This document shows positions 1-6,675 of a stretch of DNA of 37,458 nucleotides, piece by piece. The notes beneath the pieces are model-generated. The model had not been told where the DNA came from. It searched no databases and saw nothing but the letters and a program-made list of their open reading frames with translations. The stretch is from assembly GCA_944390345.1 (NCBI GenBank), contig CALXPP010000019.1, positions 1-37,458 of the forward strand, read 5' to 3'. The DNA is from an uncultured Clostridia bacterium (GTDB lineage: Bacteria > Bacillota > Clostridia > TANB77 > CAG-508). Position numbers and translations under genes: made by a program. Each line of letters begins with the position of its first letter. Position 1 is the first letter of the stretch.

Positions 1-31
1 TATTACACCAGAGCTAAAAAAGAAGAAAAGA

Positions 32-727
32 ATGTACAAAATAGACTTCTTTATTTCTGTTTTTTTATTATGTATTTTATTTTCTTATTATATATATGCT
101 GAATACGATAAAAACAAAAGCGAAGAAGAATCTCAAGAAGTTTTAGCTAGCTTAACTTTTGAAGATAATGTTGTAGATGATACAACAATAAAATTTTCAG
201 ATAGTTCAACAGTTGTTATACTAAACTCAGAAGATCCTTTTGAAGTTATTTATAGTGAGCCAGTAGAAGAGACAGAAACACACGAAAACGAAGTTATACC
301 AAGAAATACTAGAGTTACAGAAAGCGGGCAAGTATATTGGACAATTGCTAAGATAGAAATTCCAAAAATAGATGTAGAATATGGTATAATAAATGAAACA
401 ACAGATGAATTACTTAAAATATCACCTTGCTACTGGTGGGGACCAGAACCAAATGAAGTAGGAAATTTTTGTATAGTAGGTCATAATTATAGAAATAAAA
501 AATTCTTTAGTAAAGTACCGGATTTAGTTGAAGGTGATGAAGTATATATTACAGATTTAACAGGAAGAAAACTTACATATGTAGTATATGATAAATATGT
601 AGTAGATCCAGAAGATGATTCTTGTACTAGTCAGCTTACAAATGGATTAAAAGAAATAACATTAATCACTTGTACAAACGATAGTGAAAGAAGAGTTATT
701 GTAAAAGCAAGAGAAAAACTAAATTAA
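32..727 (+). CDS. Sortase family transpeptidase
   Basis: Membrane-anchored cysteine transpeptidase of the sortase family, which joins sorting-signal proteins to the cell wall or to pilus subunits. One N-terminal membrane segment (about residues 6-23) is followed by a variable acidic linker (30-95) and the sortase barrel. The catalytic triad is visible: His151 in VGHNYR, Cys214 in the TLxTC-like motif ITLITCTN, and Arg221 in ERRVIV. The class (B, D or other) cannot be settled by eye. The reading frame is open to the left window edge, with a basic KKKKR run just before the first ATG and only a weak Shine-Dalgarno sequence there, so the true start may lie upstream of the window. No substrate with an LPxTG-type tail is seen nearby. 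A strong terminator follows directly, so this is the last gene of its transcript. Confidence 0.88.
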   Translation: MYKIDFFISVFLLCILFSYYIYAEYDKNKSEEESQEVLASLTFEDNVVDDTTIKFSDSSTVVILNSEDPFEVIYSEPVEETETHENEVIPRNTRVTESGQVYWTIAKIEIPKIDVEYGIINETTDELLKISPCYWWGPEPNEVGNFCIVGHNYRNKKFFSKVPDLVEGDEVYITDLTGRKLTYVVYDKYVVDPEDDSCTSQLTNGLKEITLITCTNDSERRVIVKAREKLN

Positions 728-739
728 TAAAATATAAAG

Positions 740-771
740 AGCTTCAGCTTAAAAAAACTGAAGCTTTTTTT
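740..771 (+). terminator. Rho-independent terminator after sortase
   Basis: Perfect 8-bp stem AGCTTCAG / CTGAAGCT (740-747 / 758-765) with a 10-nt loop, followed by seven T. It ends the sortase transcript. Confidence 0.9.
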
Positions 772-782
772 GTGTTTTTTAC

Positions 783-811
783 TAGACAAAAGAAAAGTTT
801 ATTTATATAAT
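783..811 (+). promoter_or_regulatory. Sigma-A-type promoter for the 841 gene
   Basis: -35 TAGACA (783-788), 17-bp spacer, -10 TATAAT (806-811). It lies just after the sortase terminator and about 30 nt before the next start codon, so it probably drives the unknown gene plus the PerR and FlaR-like genes as one unit. Confidence 0.7.
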
Positions 812-840
812 AAATTTGTACAAAAGAGAGGTGAAGATGT

Positions 841-1548
841 ATGGAACTTGATGATATTTTAAATTATACTTCTGATGTTGATGTTATAGTTAGTATATTA
901 ACTTCTTTTTTTTCATGTACTGAAAAAGAGACAGAAGTAAAAGAAAATAAATATAAAATAAATACTAAACCTATACACGAGATATATAAAGAAGGTATAG
1001 AAAAGTATATCGAAGAACCTTGCACTTTAGTATGCAAGAACTCTTGGAATAAAAATATTTTTACAAAAGCATCTATTGTAGATAAAGATGAAGTAAAAAT
1101 TGTATTTGATAAATTAAGCGATGAAAATCTTAATATTTTTAGAGATTTAGCTTTAAAAGATGAGAAACATTATAGGTTTTCTAGTAATAATGAGCCCGAA
1201 ATAAGAATAAAATTAAATGAATTTAATACACAGAAAGAAATTAGTGATAATTTAAACTTACTAGCAGAACCATTAAAATTACAAGATATTACTTCTGGTT
1301 ATATGACTAAAACAGAATTTTTAATGAAAATTTGCAATTGTGAAAGAGTAGATGGATTAAAAGAACATACATCAAATTGGAAGGCTGAATTTGTATTTGA
1401 TCCGAGTAAAGTAGAGAAAACTTTCGAAGAGTATTTACATGAGTATTCTTACGAAAAACTATTTGTACCGCAGGAAGAGAGAATTTATAAAGATCAATTT
1501 TATTTAGATGCACATAGAAGATTTTTAAATAGTAATAGAAGTTATTAG
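841..1548 (+). CDS. Hypothetical protein, 235 aa
   Basis: I do not recognise the family. The ATG at 841 has a good Shine-Dalgarno GAGAGGTG (827-833 region) at normal distance; the ATG at 837 is closed by a stop after four codons. The protein is soluble and acidic, with no signal peptide or membrane segment. Cysteines occur near residues 25, 61, 65 and 162-164 but form no clear metal motif. The C-terminus is rich in aromatic and charged residues (YSYEKLF, DAHRRF). It is separated from the PerR-type regulator by only 30 nt and is probably co-transcribed with it, so a stress-related role is possible but unproven. Codon use matches the surrounding host genes. Confidence 0.75.
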   Translation: MELDDILNYTSDVDVIVSILTSFFSCTEKETEVKENKYKINTKPIHEIYKEGIEKYIEEPCTLVCKNSWNKNIFTKASIVDKDEVKIVFDKLSDENLNIFRDLALKDEKHYRFSSNNEPEIRIKLNEFNTQKEISDNLNLLAEPLKLQDITSGYMTKTEFLMKICNCERVDGLKEHTSNWKAEFVFDPSKVEKTFEEYLHEYSYEKLFVPQEERIYKDQFYLDAHRRFLNSNRSY

Positions 1549-1578
1549 ATAAGCTTTAAATAAATTGGAGTAAATTAG

Positions 1579-1968
1579 ATGGAAAATTATTCTAAACAAA
1601 GAGAAGAAATTATAGAAGTATTAGAAAATTCAAAAAATCATCCAACTGCTGAAGAAATTTATTTAAAATTAAAAGAAGGTCTATCTACTTCAAGTAGAAG
1701 TACAATATATAGAAATTTAGCTTTATTAGTAAATAAAAAAATAATATTAAAAATATCTATGCCGATAGGACCAGATAGATATGACCTAATAAAAAATAAT
1801 CATAATCATGCTATATGCTTGAAATGCGGAAAGGTCTTTGATTTTGAATGTAAATTTAATTTTGAAGAATTAAAAGAAAATGTATATAACCAAACAGGTT
1901 TAGAATGTAGTCAGGAAATTTTTAGCGTAACAGGTATATGCAAAGAATGTAAACAAATTAATAGGTAA
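1579..1968 (+). CDS. perR: Fur-family regulator, PerR type
   Basis: DNA-binding metal-dependent repressor of the Fur superfamily, 129 aa. The N-terminal winged helix shows HPTAEEIY (about 21-28) and the recognition-helix signature STIYRNL (about 40-46). The C-terminal dimer domain carries HNHAICLKCGK and GICKECK, giving the two CxxC pairs of the structural Zn site. His in NHPTA, Asp in RYDLI, the HNH histidines and Asp in VFDFE match the five regulatory-metal ligands of PerR. The Asp rather than Glu at the last position favours PerR (peroxide sensing by Fe-catalysed His oxidation) over Fur. Shine-Dalgarno TTGGAG lies 8 nt before the ATG. In an anaerobe it would repress peroxide-defence genes. 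No PerR box was confidently identified in the window. Confidence 0.85.
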   Translation: MENYSKQREEIIEVLENSKNHPTAEEIYLKLKEGLSTSSRSTIYRNLALLVNKKIILKISMPIGPDRYDLIKNNHNHAICLKCGKVFDFECKFNFEELKENVYNQTGLECSQEIFSVTGICKECKQINR

Positions 1969-1975
1969 TGGAGAG

Positions 1976-2524
1976 ATGGGAAAAATATTAAACAATAATA
2001 TAAATAGAATTGCAATTATTGGAGCACCAGGAACTGGTAAAACAACTTTAGCAAATAATTTAGGAAAAATATATGAATTACCGGTACAACACTTAGATGA
2101 TATTCATTATATGGAAAACTGGGTTTTAAGAGATACTAAACAAAGAGATAAAATGATTTTAGAAGAAGGAAAAAAAGAAAAGTGGATATTAGATGGAACC
2201 TTTATAGATACTCTTACTCAAAGAACAGATAGAGCAGATTTAATTATATTTTTAGACTACCCAAGAAGAACACAGTTAAAGGGAATATTTAAAAGGAAAA
2301 TAACTCATTTAGGTAAAAAGAGAAATCAAATACCAAAATTAGACTGTAGCTTTATATTATATGTATTTACTTACAACAAAAAAAGAAGAGGATATATTAC
2401 TGAAATTTTAAGGAAATACAAATCTAATAAAGTTCTAGTATTTCAAAAACAAAAAGATTTAGAAAAATGGGTAAGAAGTTTATATATAGAGAAAAATTTA
2501 CCTTGTGAAGAAATATTAAAATAA
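1976..2524 (+). CDS. FlaR-like P-loop kinase (topology modulation family)
   Basis: P-loop NTPase related to adenylate kinase and the 'DNA topology modulation protein FlaR' group, 182 aa. The Walker A motif GAPGTGKTT is at about residues 16-24. HLDDIHYMENW follows at about 39-49, the place where this family has its DxxxW substrate region. DLIIFLDYPRRT (about 88-99) is the Walker B-like strand, followed by a basic lid region (KRKITHLGKKRN). The reaction is presumably phosphotransfer to a small substrate; the FlaR name is historical and no substrate is established. The start lies 8 nt after the perR stop, with no well-spaced Shine-Dalgarno, which suggests translational coupling to perR. Confidence 0.75.
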   Translation: MGKILNNNINRIAIIGAPGTGKTTLANNLGKIYELPVQHLDDIHYMENWVLRDTKQRDKMILEEGKKEKWILDGTFIDTLTQRTDRADLIIFLDYPRRTQLKGIFKRKITHLGKKRNQIPKLDCSFILYVFTYNKKRRGYITEILRKYKSNKVLVFQKQKDLEKWVRSLYIEKNLPCEEILK

Positions 2525-2551
2525 TTAGCAGTCACATATTGACTTTGCTAA
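2525..2551 (+). promoter_or_regulatory. CIRCE-like operator upstream of htpG
   Basis: The inverted repeat TTAGCAGTC-N9-CTTTGCTAA has exactly the 9-9-9 geometry of the HrcA operator CIRCE (consensus TTAGCACTC-N9-GAGTGCTAA). The left arm matches at 8 of 9 positions and the right arm at 6 of 9. It begins directly after the stop of the upstream gene and overlaps the -35 box of the htpG promoter, the right place for a repressor. HrcA control is an inference. Confidence 0.65.
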
Positions 2552-2567
2552 AATAAAGGAATATAAT
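2539..2567 (+). promoter_or_regulatory. htpG promoter
   Basis: -35 TTGACT (2539-2544), 17-bp spacer, perfect -10 TATAAT (2562-2567). Transcription should start near 2574-2576, leaving a leader of about 20 nt with the Shine-Dalgarno GAGGTG (2583-2588) 8 nt before the ATG. The -35 lies inside the CIRCE-like element. Confidence 0.8.
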
Positions 2568-2596
2568 ACACCTTGTAAGAAAGAGGTGTATTTTTT
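2565..2596 (+). other. Hairpin sequestering the htpG ribosome binding site in read-through RNA
   Basis: Perfect 9-bp inverted repeat AATACACCT / AGGTGTATT (2565-2573 / 2584-2592) followed by a T run that ends at the htpG ATG. The 3' arm contains the Shine-Dalgarno. Because the 5' arm overlaps the -10 box, the hairpin can form only in transcripts entering from upstream, where it would act as a weak terminator or block htpG translation. RNA from the htpG promoter should lack it. Confidence 0.55.
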
Positions 2597-4474
2597 ATGA
2601 AAGAATTTAAAGCAGAATCTAAGAGATTATTAGATTTAATGATTAATTCAATTTATACAAATAAAGAGATATTTTTAAGAGAACTTATATCAAATGCAAG
2701 TGATGCAATTGATAAATTATATTATGAATCTTTAACTAACAAAGATTTAAATATAAAGAAAGAAGACTTAAAAATAAATATTTCTTTAGATAAAGAAAAA
2801 AGAACAATTACTATATCTGATAATGGATGTGGTATGGATGAAAAAGAACTAGAAAATAATTTAGGAACTATTGCAAAAAGTGGCTCTTTGAATTTTAAAC
2901 AAGAAAAAGAGAAAAAAGAAGATATTGAGATAATTGGGCAATTTGGAGTTGGTTTTTACTCAGCCTTTATGGTTAGTAGCAAAGTTACTGTATATTCAAA
3001 AAAATATAATGCTACTCAAGGCTATGTATGGACTTCAAAAGGAGCTGAAGGCTATAGTATAGAGCCTTGTGATATGGAAAGCTATGGAACAAAAATTGTA
3101 TTAAATATTAAAGAGGATTCAGAAGATGAAAAATATAGTGAGTTCTTAGAAGAATATAAGATAAAAGATATGGTAAAAAAATACTCTGATTATATCCGTT
3201 ACCCAATACAAATGCTTTGCTCAGAAGAAAAATTGAAAGATGGTTCAAAAACTGAATATGAAACTGTGCAAGTTTTGAAAAATTTAAATAGCATGATTCC
3301 AATTTGGAAAAAATCAAAAGATAAGGTTACAGAAGAAGAGTACGAGAGCTTTTACCGTGAAAAATTTGGAGACTATGAAAAACCAGTAAAAGTTATTCCA
3401 GTTTCTGTAGAGGGAACTTGTAGCTATAAGGCTTTGTTATATATTCCATCACATGAGCCTTACGATTATTATACACCAAACTTTAAGAAAGGTTTACAAT
3501 TATACTCAAATGGTGTTTTAATAATGGAAAAATGTGAGGAATTATTACCAGATTATTATTGTTTTGTAAATGGTTTAGTAGATAGTGAAGACTTATCTTT
3601 AAATATTTCAAGAGAAATACTTCAGCATGATAGACAACTAAAGTTAATAGAAAAAAGTATAGAGAAAAAGATAAATACAGAACTTATGAACTTGCTAAAA
3701 GAGGATAGAGAAAGTTACGAAAAGTTCTACAATGCTTTTGGTAGACAACTTAAATATGGAACATATAGTGAATTTGGAATGAATAAAGAAAAATTACAAG
3801 ATTTACTTTTATTCCATTCATCATTTACAAAAAAATTATCAACTCTTGAAGAATATGTAGAAAGAATGAAGGAAGATCAAAAATCTATATACTATGCTTG
3901 CGGAGAAAGTGTTGATAAAATAGATATGTTACCACAAGTAGAAAAAGTAAAAGAAAAAGGATATGAAATATTCTATTTAACAGATTCAATAGATGAATTT
4001 GTATTTCAAACAATGATGGAATATAAAGATAAAACTTTTAAAAATGTATCTTCAGAAGACTTAGATTTAGATACTAAAGAAGAAAAAGAAGCTATAAAAA
4101 AAGAAAACGAAGAGAATAAAGATATGCTTGAATATATGAAAGAAATTTTAAAAGATGATATTCAAGAAGTTAGATTTACAAATAGATTAAAAAATCATCC
4201 TGTTTGTTTAACAACAGAAGGCGGAATTTCAATCGAGATGGAAAAAGTAATAAATAGTATGCCAGCAGATCAAAAAATAAAAGCAAAAATAGTACTAGAA
4301 ATTAATAATAGCCATCCGATTGCAAATAAATTGAAAGAATTATTTAAAGAAAATAAAGAGGAGCTTAAAAATTATACTAAGATATTATTTGCAACATCTA
4401 AATTAATAGAGGGATTAGAGGTTAAAAATCCTACAGAAATAAGTAATTTGATTTGTGAAGCAATTTCTAAATAA
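2597..4474 (+). CDS. htpG: Hsp90 chaperone HtpG
   Basis: Cytosolic ATP-dependent chaperone, 625 aa, the normal length for bacterial HtpG. The N-terminal GHKL ATPase shows ELISNASDAIDKL (about 29-41, Mg/ATP-binding Asn and Asp), SDNGCGMD (about 74-81) and the lid glycines of GQFGVGFYSAF (about 114-124). The middle domain includes the conserved stretch around GVLIMEKCEELLP and LNISREILQ. The C-terminal dimerisation domain follows an acidic/lysine-rich linker (EEKEAIKKENEEN). It has its own promoter with a CIRCE-like operator, which suggests heat-shock control by HrcA. The next gene starts 10 nt after the stop and probably shares the transcript. Confidence 0.97.
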   Translation: MKEFKAESKRLLDLMINSIYTNKEIFLRELISNASDAIDKLYYESLTNKDLNIKKEDLKINISLDKEKRTITISDNGCGMDEKELENNLGTIAKSGSLNFKQEKEKKEDIEIIGQFGVGFYSAFMVSSKVTVYSKKYNATQGYVWTSKGAEGYSIEPCDMESYGTKIVLNIKEDSEDEKYSEFLEEYKIKDMVKKYSDYIRYPIQMLCSEEKLKDGSKTEYETVQVLKNLNSMIPIWKKSKDKVTEEEYESFYREKFGDYEKPVKVIPVSVEGTCSYKALLYIPSHEPYDYYTPNFKKGLQLYSNGVLIMEKCEELLPDYYCFVNGLVDSEDLSLNISREILQHDRQLKLIEKSIEKKINTELMNLLKEDRESYEKFYNAFGRQLKYGTYSEFGMNKEKLQDLLLFHSSFTKKLSTLEEYVERMKEDQKSIYYACGESVDKIDMLPQVEKVKEKGYEIFYLTDSIDEFVFQTMMEYKDKTFKNVSSEDLDLDTKEEKEAIKKENEENKDMLEYMKEILKDDIQEVRFTNRLKNHPVCLTTEGGISIEMEKVINSMPADQKIKAKIVLEINNSHPIANKLKELFKENKEELKNYTKILFATSKLIEGLEVKNPTEISNLICEAISK

Positions 4475-4484
4475 TAGGTGAAAT

Positions 4485-5153
4485 ATGTTCGAATATGAGA
4501 TAGATAGAGGAAAAAGAAAAAATGTATATATACTAATAAAGTCTGGTAAAGTTTTAGTTAGAGTACCAAAAAGATTTCCAGAATATAAAATAAATAGTAT
4601 CTTGAAAGAAAAGGAAAAGTGGATTATAAAAAAGCTAGAAGAGTATAAAGATGCAAAAAGAGAAGAACATTATTTTAAAGAAGGCGAGAAATTTTATATT
4701 TTAGGAAAGGAATATATTTTAAGAATAAATAATACTAATAAAAAAAGAGCTTTTATAGATATAGAAAATGAAAATCTCTGTATATATAAAAATCGAGATT
4801 TAGATTTAAAAGAAAAACAAATAGAAGCAATGCTTGAAAAGTTTTATTTAAAACTAGCTAAAATAGAAATACCAAAAATTTTAGAAGTAGTAACAAAAGA
4901 AGTAGAGTTATATCCAAGTAGTTATTCCATAAAAAATATGAAAAGAGCTTTTGGAAATTGCAATTCTAAAAAAGAGATACATTTAAATAAAAATCTTGTA
5001 AAATACTCTAAAAAAGCGATATATTATGTATGTCTACATGAGATTTGTCATTTGAAATATATGAATCACTCTAAAGATTTTTGGAAAATGGTCTCAAAAT
5101 ATATGCCGGACTATAAAAATGCCGAAAAAGAATTAAAAAATGAAATTGTTTAA
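4485..5153 (+). CDS. YgjP-like zinc metallopeptidase (DUF45)
   Basis: Predicted cytosolic Zn metallopeptidase of the YgjP/DUF45 family (M48-like), 222 aa. The zinc motif HEICH (about residues 185-189) is followed by LKYMNHSKDFWKM, which supplies the third His as in family members. The N-terminal half has the family's DVRVPKRF-like strand (VLVRVPKRFP) and WIIKKLEEY helix. Another family mark is FGNCNSKKEIHLN just before the active site. Shine-Dalgarno AGGTGAA precedes the ATG. It is tightly spaced behind htpG, so co-expression under heat-shock control is plausible. The natural substrate of this family is not established. Confidence 0.85.
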   Translation: MFEYEIDRGKRKNVYILIKSGKVLVRVPKRFPEYKINSILKEKEKWIIKKLEEYKDAKREEHYFKEGEKFYILGKEYILRINNTNKKRAFIDIENENLCIYKNRDLDLKEKQIEAMLEKFYLKLAKIEIPKILEVVTKEVELYPSSYSIKNMKRAFGNCNSKKEIHLNKNLVKYSKKAIYYVCLHEICHLKYMNHSKDFWKMVSKYMPDYKNAEKELKNEIV

Positions 5154-5155
5154 AA

Positions 5156-5198
5156 TAGAAAAAATAAACCTAAATTTTAATTTAGGTTTATTTTTCTA
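5156..5198. terminator. Bidirectional terminator between convergent genes
   Basis: Perfect 14-bp stem (5162-5175 / 5180-5193) with a 4-nt loop, extendable to about 19 bp with one bulge, flanked by A on the left and T on the right. It serves the metallopeptidase on the plus strand and the TVP38-family gene on the minus strand, whose stop codon lies within the stem base. Confidence 0.9.
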
Positions 5199-5900
5199 TA
5201 GCTTTTTACTTTGTCTTTTATCCTTTGAAAAAAACTTATTATATATACCAGCGATTATTGCTGAAATAGAATAAGTAATTCCATACACAATAACAATAGT
5301 TAAAATATCTCCAGATAAAATTTTACTACCAACAATTGTAGAAGATAGTACAGCAGGAAATCTTGCACATAATGATATAAATAGAAATTTTTTTATAGAT
5401 ATTGGCAGTAAACTTCCTATATAAGTTAAGAAATCTTTTGGAATTACTGGTAAAAAATATAAAACGAATAATGTAAATTCTATTTTTTTAGGATTATTAT
5501 TAATTATTTCTTGTACTTTGTCTAATTTATCTTTTGGAACTACATCATTAACTAAATCCATGCCAAATTTTTTTACAGCTAGAGCTATTAAAAAGCTACT
5601 TATAGTATATCCAATATATAGAATTATTAATCCAAATAAAGGACCATAGCACATACCAGATAACAGTTCTATAGGTTCTCCTGGTAAAAATACAACAACT
5701 ACTTTACAAATTGCCATTGCTATAATTGCAAAAGGTCCAAGTAAGTTAAGTTCTTCAATTCTTGTAGAAAAGGAAGCTCTACCCTCTGGTGTAGTTAAAC
5801 CTTTAAATAAAGGAAATAATTTTATTATTATAAAAATAAAAAATATTACAACAATTAAAAAAAGAATTTTGCGCAGTTTTTTTAAAGTTTTAGGCTTCAA
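5196..5900 (-). CDS. TVP38/TMEM64 (DedA-like) membrane protein
   Basis: Integral membrane protein of the SNARE-associated/TVP38/TMEM64 family (VTT domain), 234 aa, with an N-terminal membrane helix (about 12-30) and four to five further hydrophobic segments. The family core is visible as FLPGEPIELLSGMCYGP (about 72-88), with the re-entrant Pro-Gly, and FLPVIPKDFLTYIGS (about 147-161). Members are proposed to be lipid scramblases or transporters; the substrate here is unknown. The start is a TTG at 5898-5900 with Shine-Dalgarno GAGGA 6 nt upstream. It lies 19 nt downstream of the DUF1836 gene on the same strand, forming a two-gene operon divergent from a fatty acyl-CoA synthetase, which fits a membrane-lipid theme. 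Confidence 0.85.
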   Translation of the reverse strand: MKPKTLKKLRKILFLIVVIFFIFIIIKLFPLFKGLTTPEGRASFSTRIEELNLLGPFAIIAMAICKVVVVFLPGEPIELLSGMCYGPLFGLIILYIGYTISSFLIALAVKKFGMDLVNDVVPKDKLDKVQEIINNNPKKIEFTLFVLYFLPVIPKDFLTYIGSLLPISIKKFLFISLCARFPAVLSSTIVGSKILSGDILTIVIVYGITYSISAIIAGIYNKFFSKDKRQSKKL

Positions 5901-5919
5901 ATCAATTCCTCTTTTCTAT

Positions 5920-6453
5920 TTAGTTTTCTTTTTGCATTTTTAATATAGCTTCAGAGATAAAGCGACTCTGAGAAGATGCCATAGCTAAGAATATAGAAGC
6001 ATCTAAGAAGCTATCTTTACTTTTATCTATATAAGAAGTGCTATTTTCTAATACACCTTCAAAAGTTACTTTATATAAATCACTAAAATTATTCAATAAA
6101 TCTTGAGGAGTACAAGATTTTAGTTTTAGATCAATAAGTTCTTTTATTTTTGGTATAGGCATTACTTGCTTTAAACTACAAATTATAAGTAAATAAGCAA
6201 GATGCTCTCTGGAATATTTCTTCTTATTTGGAGCAGGAATAATATTTAATTTTACATAGTTGTTTATCATAGATGGTGTAATTAATTTACTTTCATCTTC
6301 TTCAGAAATTAAATCTGATAAATATTTTTCCATTAAAGCTATTACTTGATCCATATATAAATCTATTTCAGGTAAATCATTCCAATGTGGAAGACTATGA
6401 TTTTTCATTTTTTCAGAAAAATCTTTAAAAATTTCGTTTAAATTACTACTCAT
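5920..6453 (-). CDS. DUF1836 family regulator
   Basis: Predicted cytosolic protein of the DUF1836 family, 177 aa, typical length. Family marks are LPHWNDLPEIDLYMDQVI (about 21-38), ITPSMINNYVKLNIIP (about 58-73, MerR-like helix-turn-helix), KKKYSREHLAYLLII (about 77-91) and the C-terminal FISEAI. YkrK, a DUF1836 protein of B. subtilis, is a transcriptional repressor, so a DNA-binding role is likely here. Shine-Dalgarno AAGGA precedes the ATG. It heads an operon with the TVP38-family gene and faces the acyl-CoA synthetase gene, so the shared intergenic region (6454-6675) is the natural place for its operator. Confidence 0.82.
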   Translation of the reverse strand: MSSNLNEIFKDFSEKMKNHSLPHWNDLPEIDLYMDQVIALMEKYLSDLISEEDESKLITPSMINNYVKLNIIPAPNKKKYSREHLAYLLIICSLKQVMPIPKIKELIDLKLKSCTPQDLLNNFSDLYKVTFEGVLENSTSYIDKSKDSFLDASIFLAMASSQSRFISEAILKMQKEN

Positions 6454-6506
6454 ATAAAATCCTTATAAAAATATTTAGATTTTGGATAATCTATAAACCA
6501 TAAATA

Positions 6507-6535
6507 ATAATACCACAAAATAGATAAAAATTCAA
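6507..6535 (-). promoter_or_regulatory. Promoter of DUF1836-TVP38 operon
   Basis: On the minus strand: -35 TTGAAT (6535-6530), 17-bp spacer, -10 TATTAT (6512-6507), about 50 nt before the ATG. Confidence 0.7.
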
Positions 6536-6588
6536 ATTTTAAAGGAAATTTTAAGAATTATAGTATATGTTAGAAGAAAAAATATAAT

Positions 6589-6624
6589 AAAGTCAAAAAA
6601 TGATTAAGTAAAGTAATTGACTTT
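6589..6624 (+). promoter_or_regulatory. Inverted repeat overlapping the acyl-CoA synthetase -35 box
   Basis: Perfect 8-bp arms AAAGTCAA (6589-6596) and TTGACTTT (6617-6624), 20 nt apart. The right arm contains the -35 hexamer. It is a candidate operator for the divergent DUF1836 regulator. It could also be a chance repeat in A+T-rich DNA. Confidence 0.4.
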
Positions 6625-6645
6625 GTTTCTTAATACATATATAAT
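6617..6645 (+). promoter_or_regulatory. Promoter of acyl-CoA synthetase gene
   Basis: -35 TTGACT (6617-6622), 17-bp spacer, perfect -10 TATAAT (6640-6645). The expected start near 6652 leaves a short leader containing GGAGG at 6663-6667. Confidence 0.8.
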
Positions 6646-6675
6646 AGTTTTGAAAACTAGATGGAGGATTTGATT

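Noticed and set aside
2565..2596. Classical RNA thermometer controlling htpG
   Set aside because: The Shine-Dalgarno is in a hairpin, but the 5' arm overlaps the -10 box of the strong promoter, so the main transcript should not contain it. Kept only as a read-through structure.
6661..6675. ATG at 6661 as start of the acyl-CoA synthetase
   Set aside because: The GGAGG at 6663-6667 would then lie inside the gene and no Shine-Dalgarno precedes 6661. The ATG at 6676 is ideally spaced.
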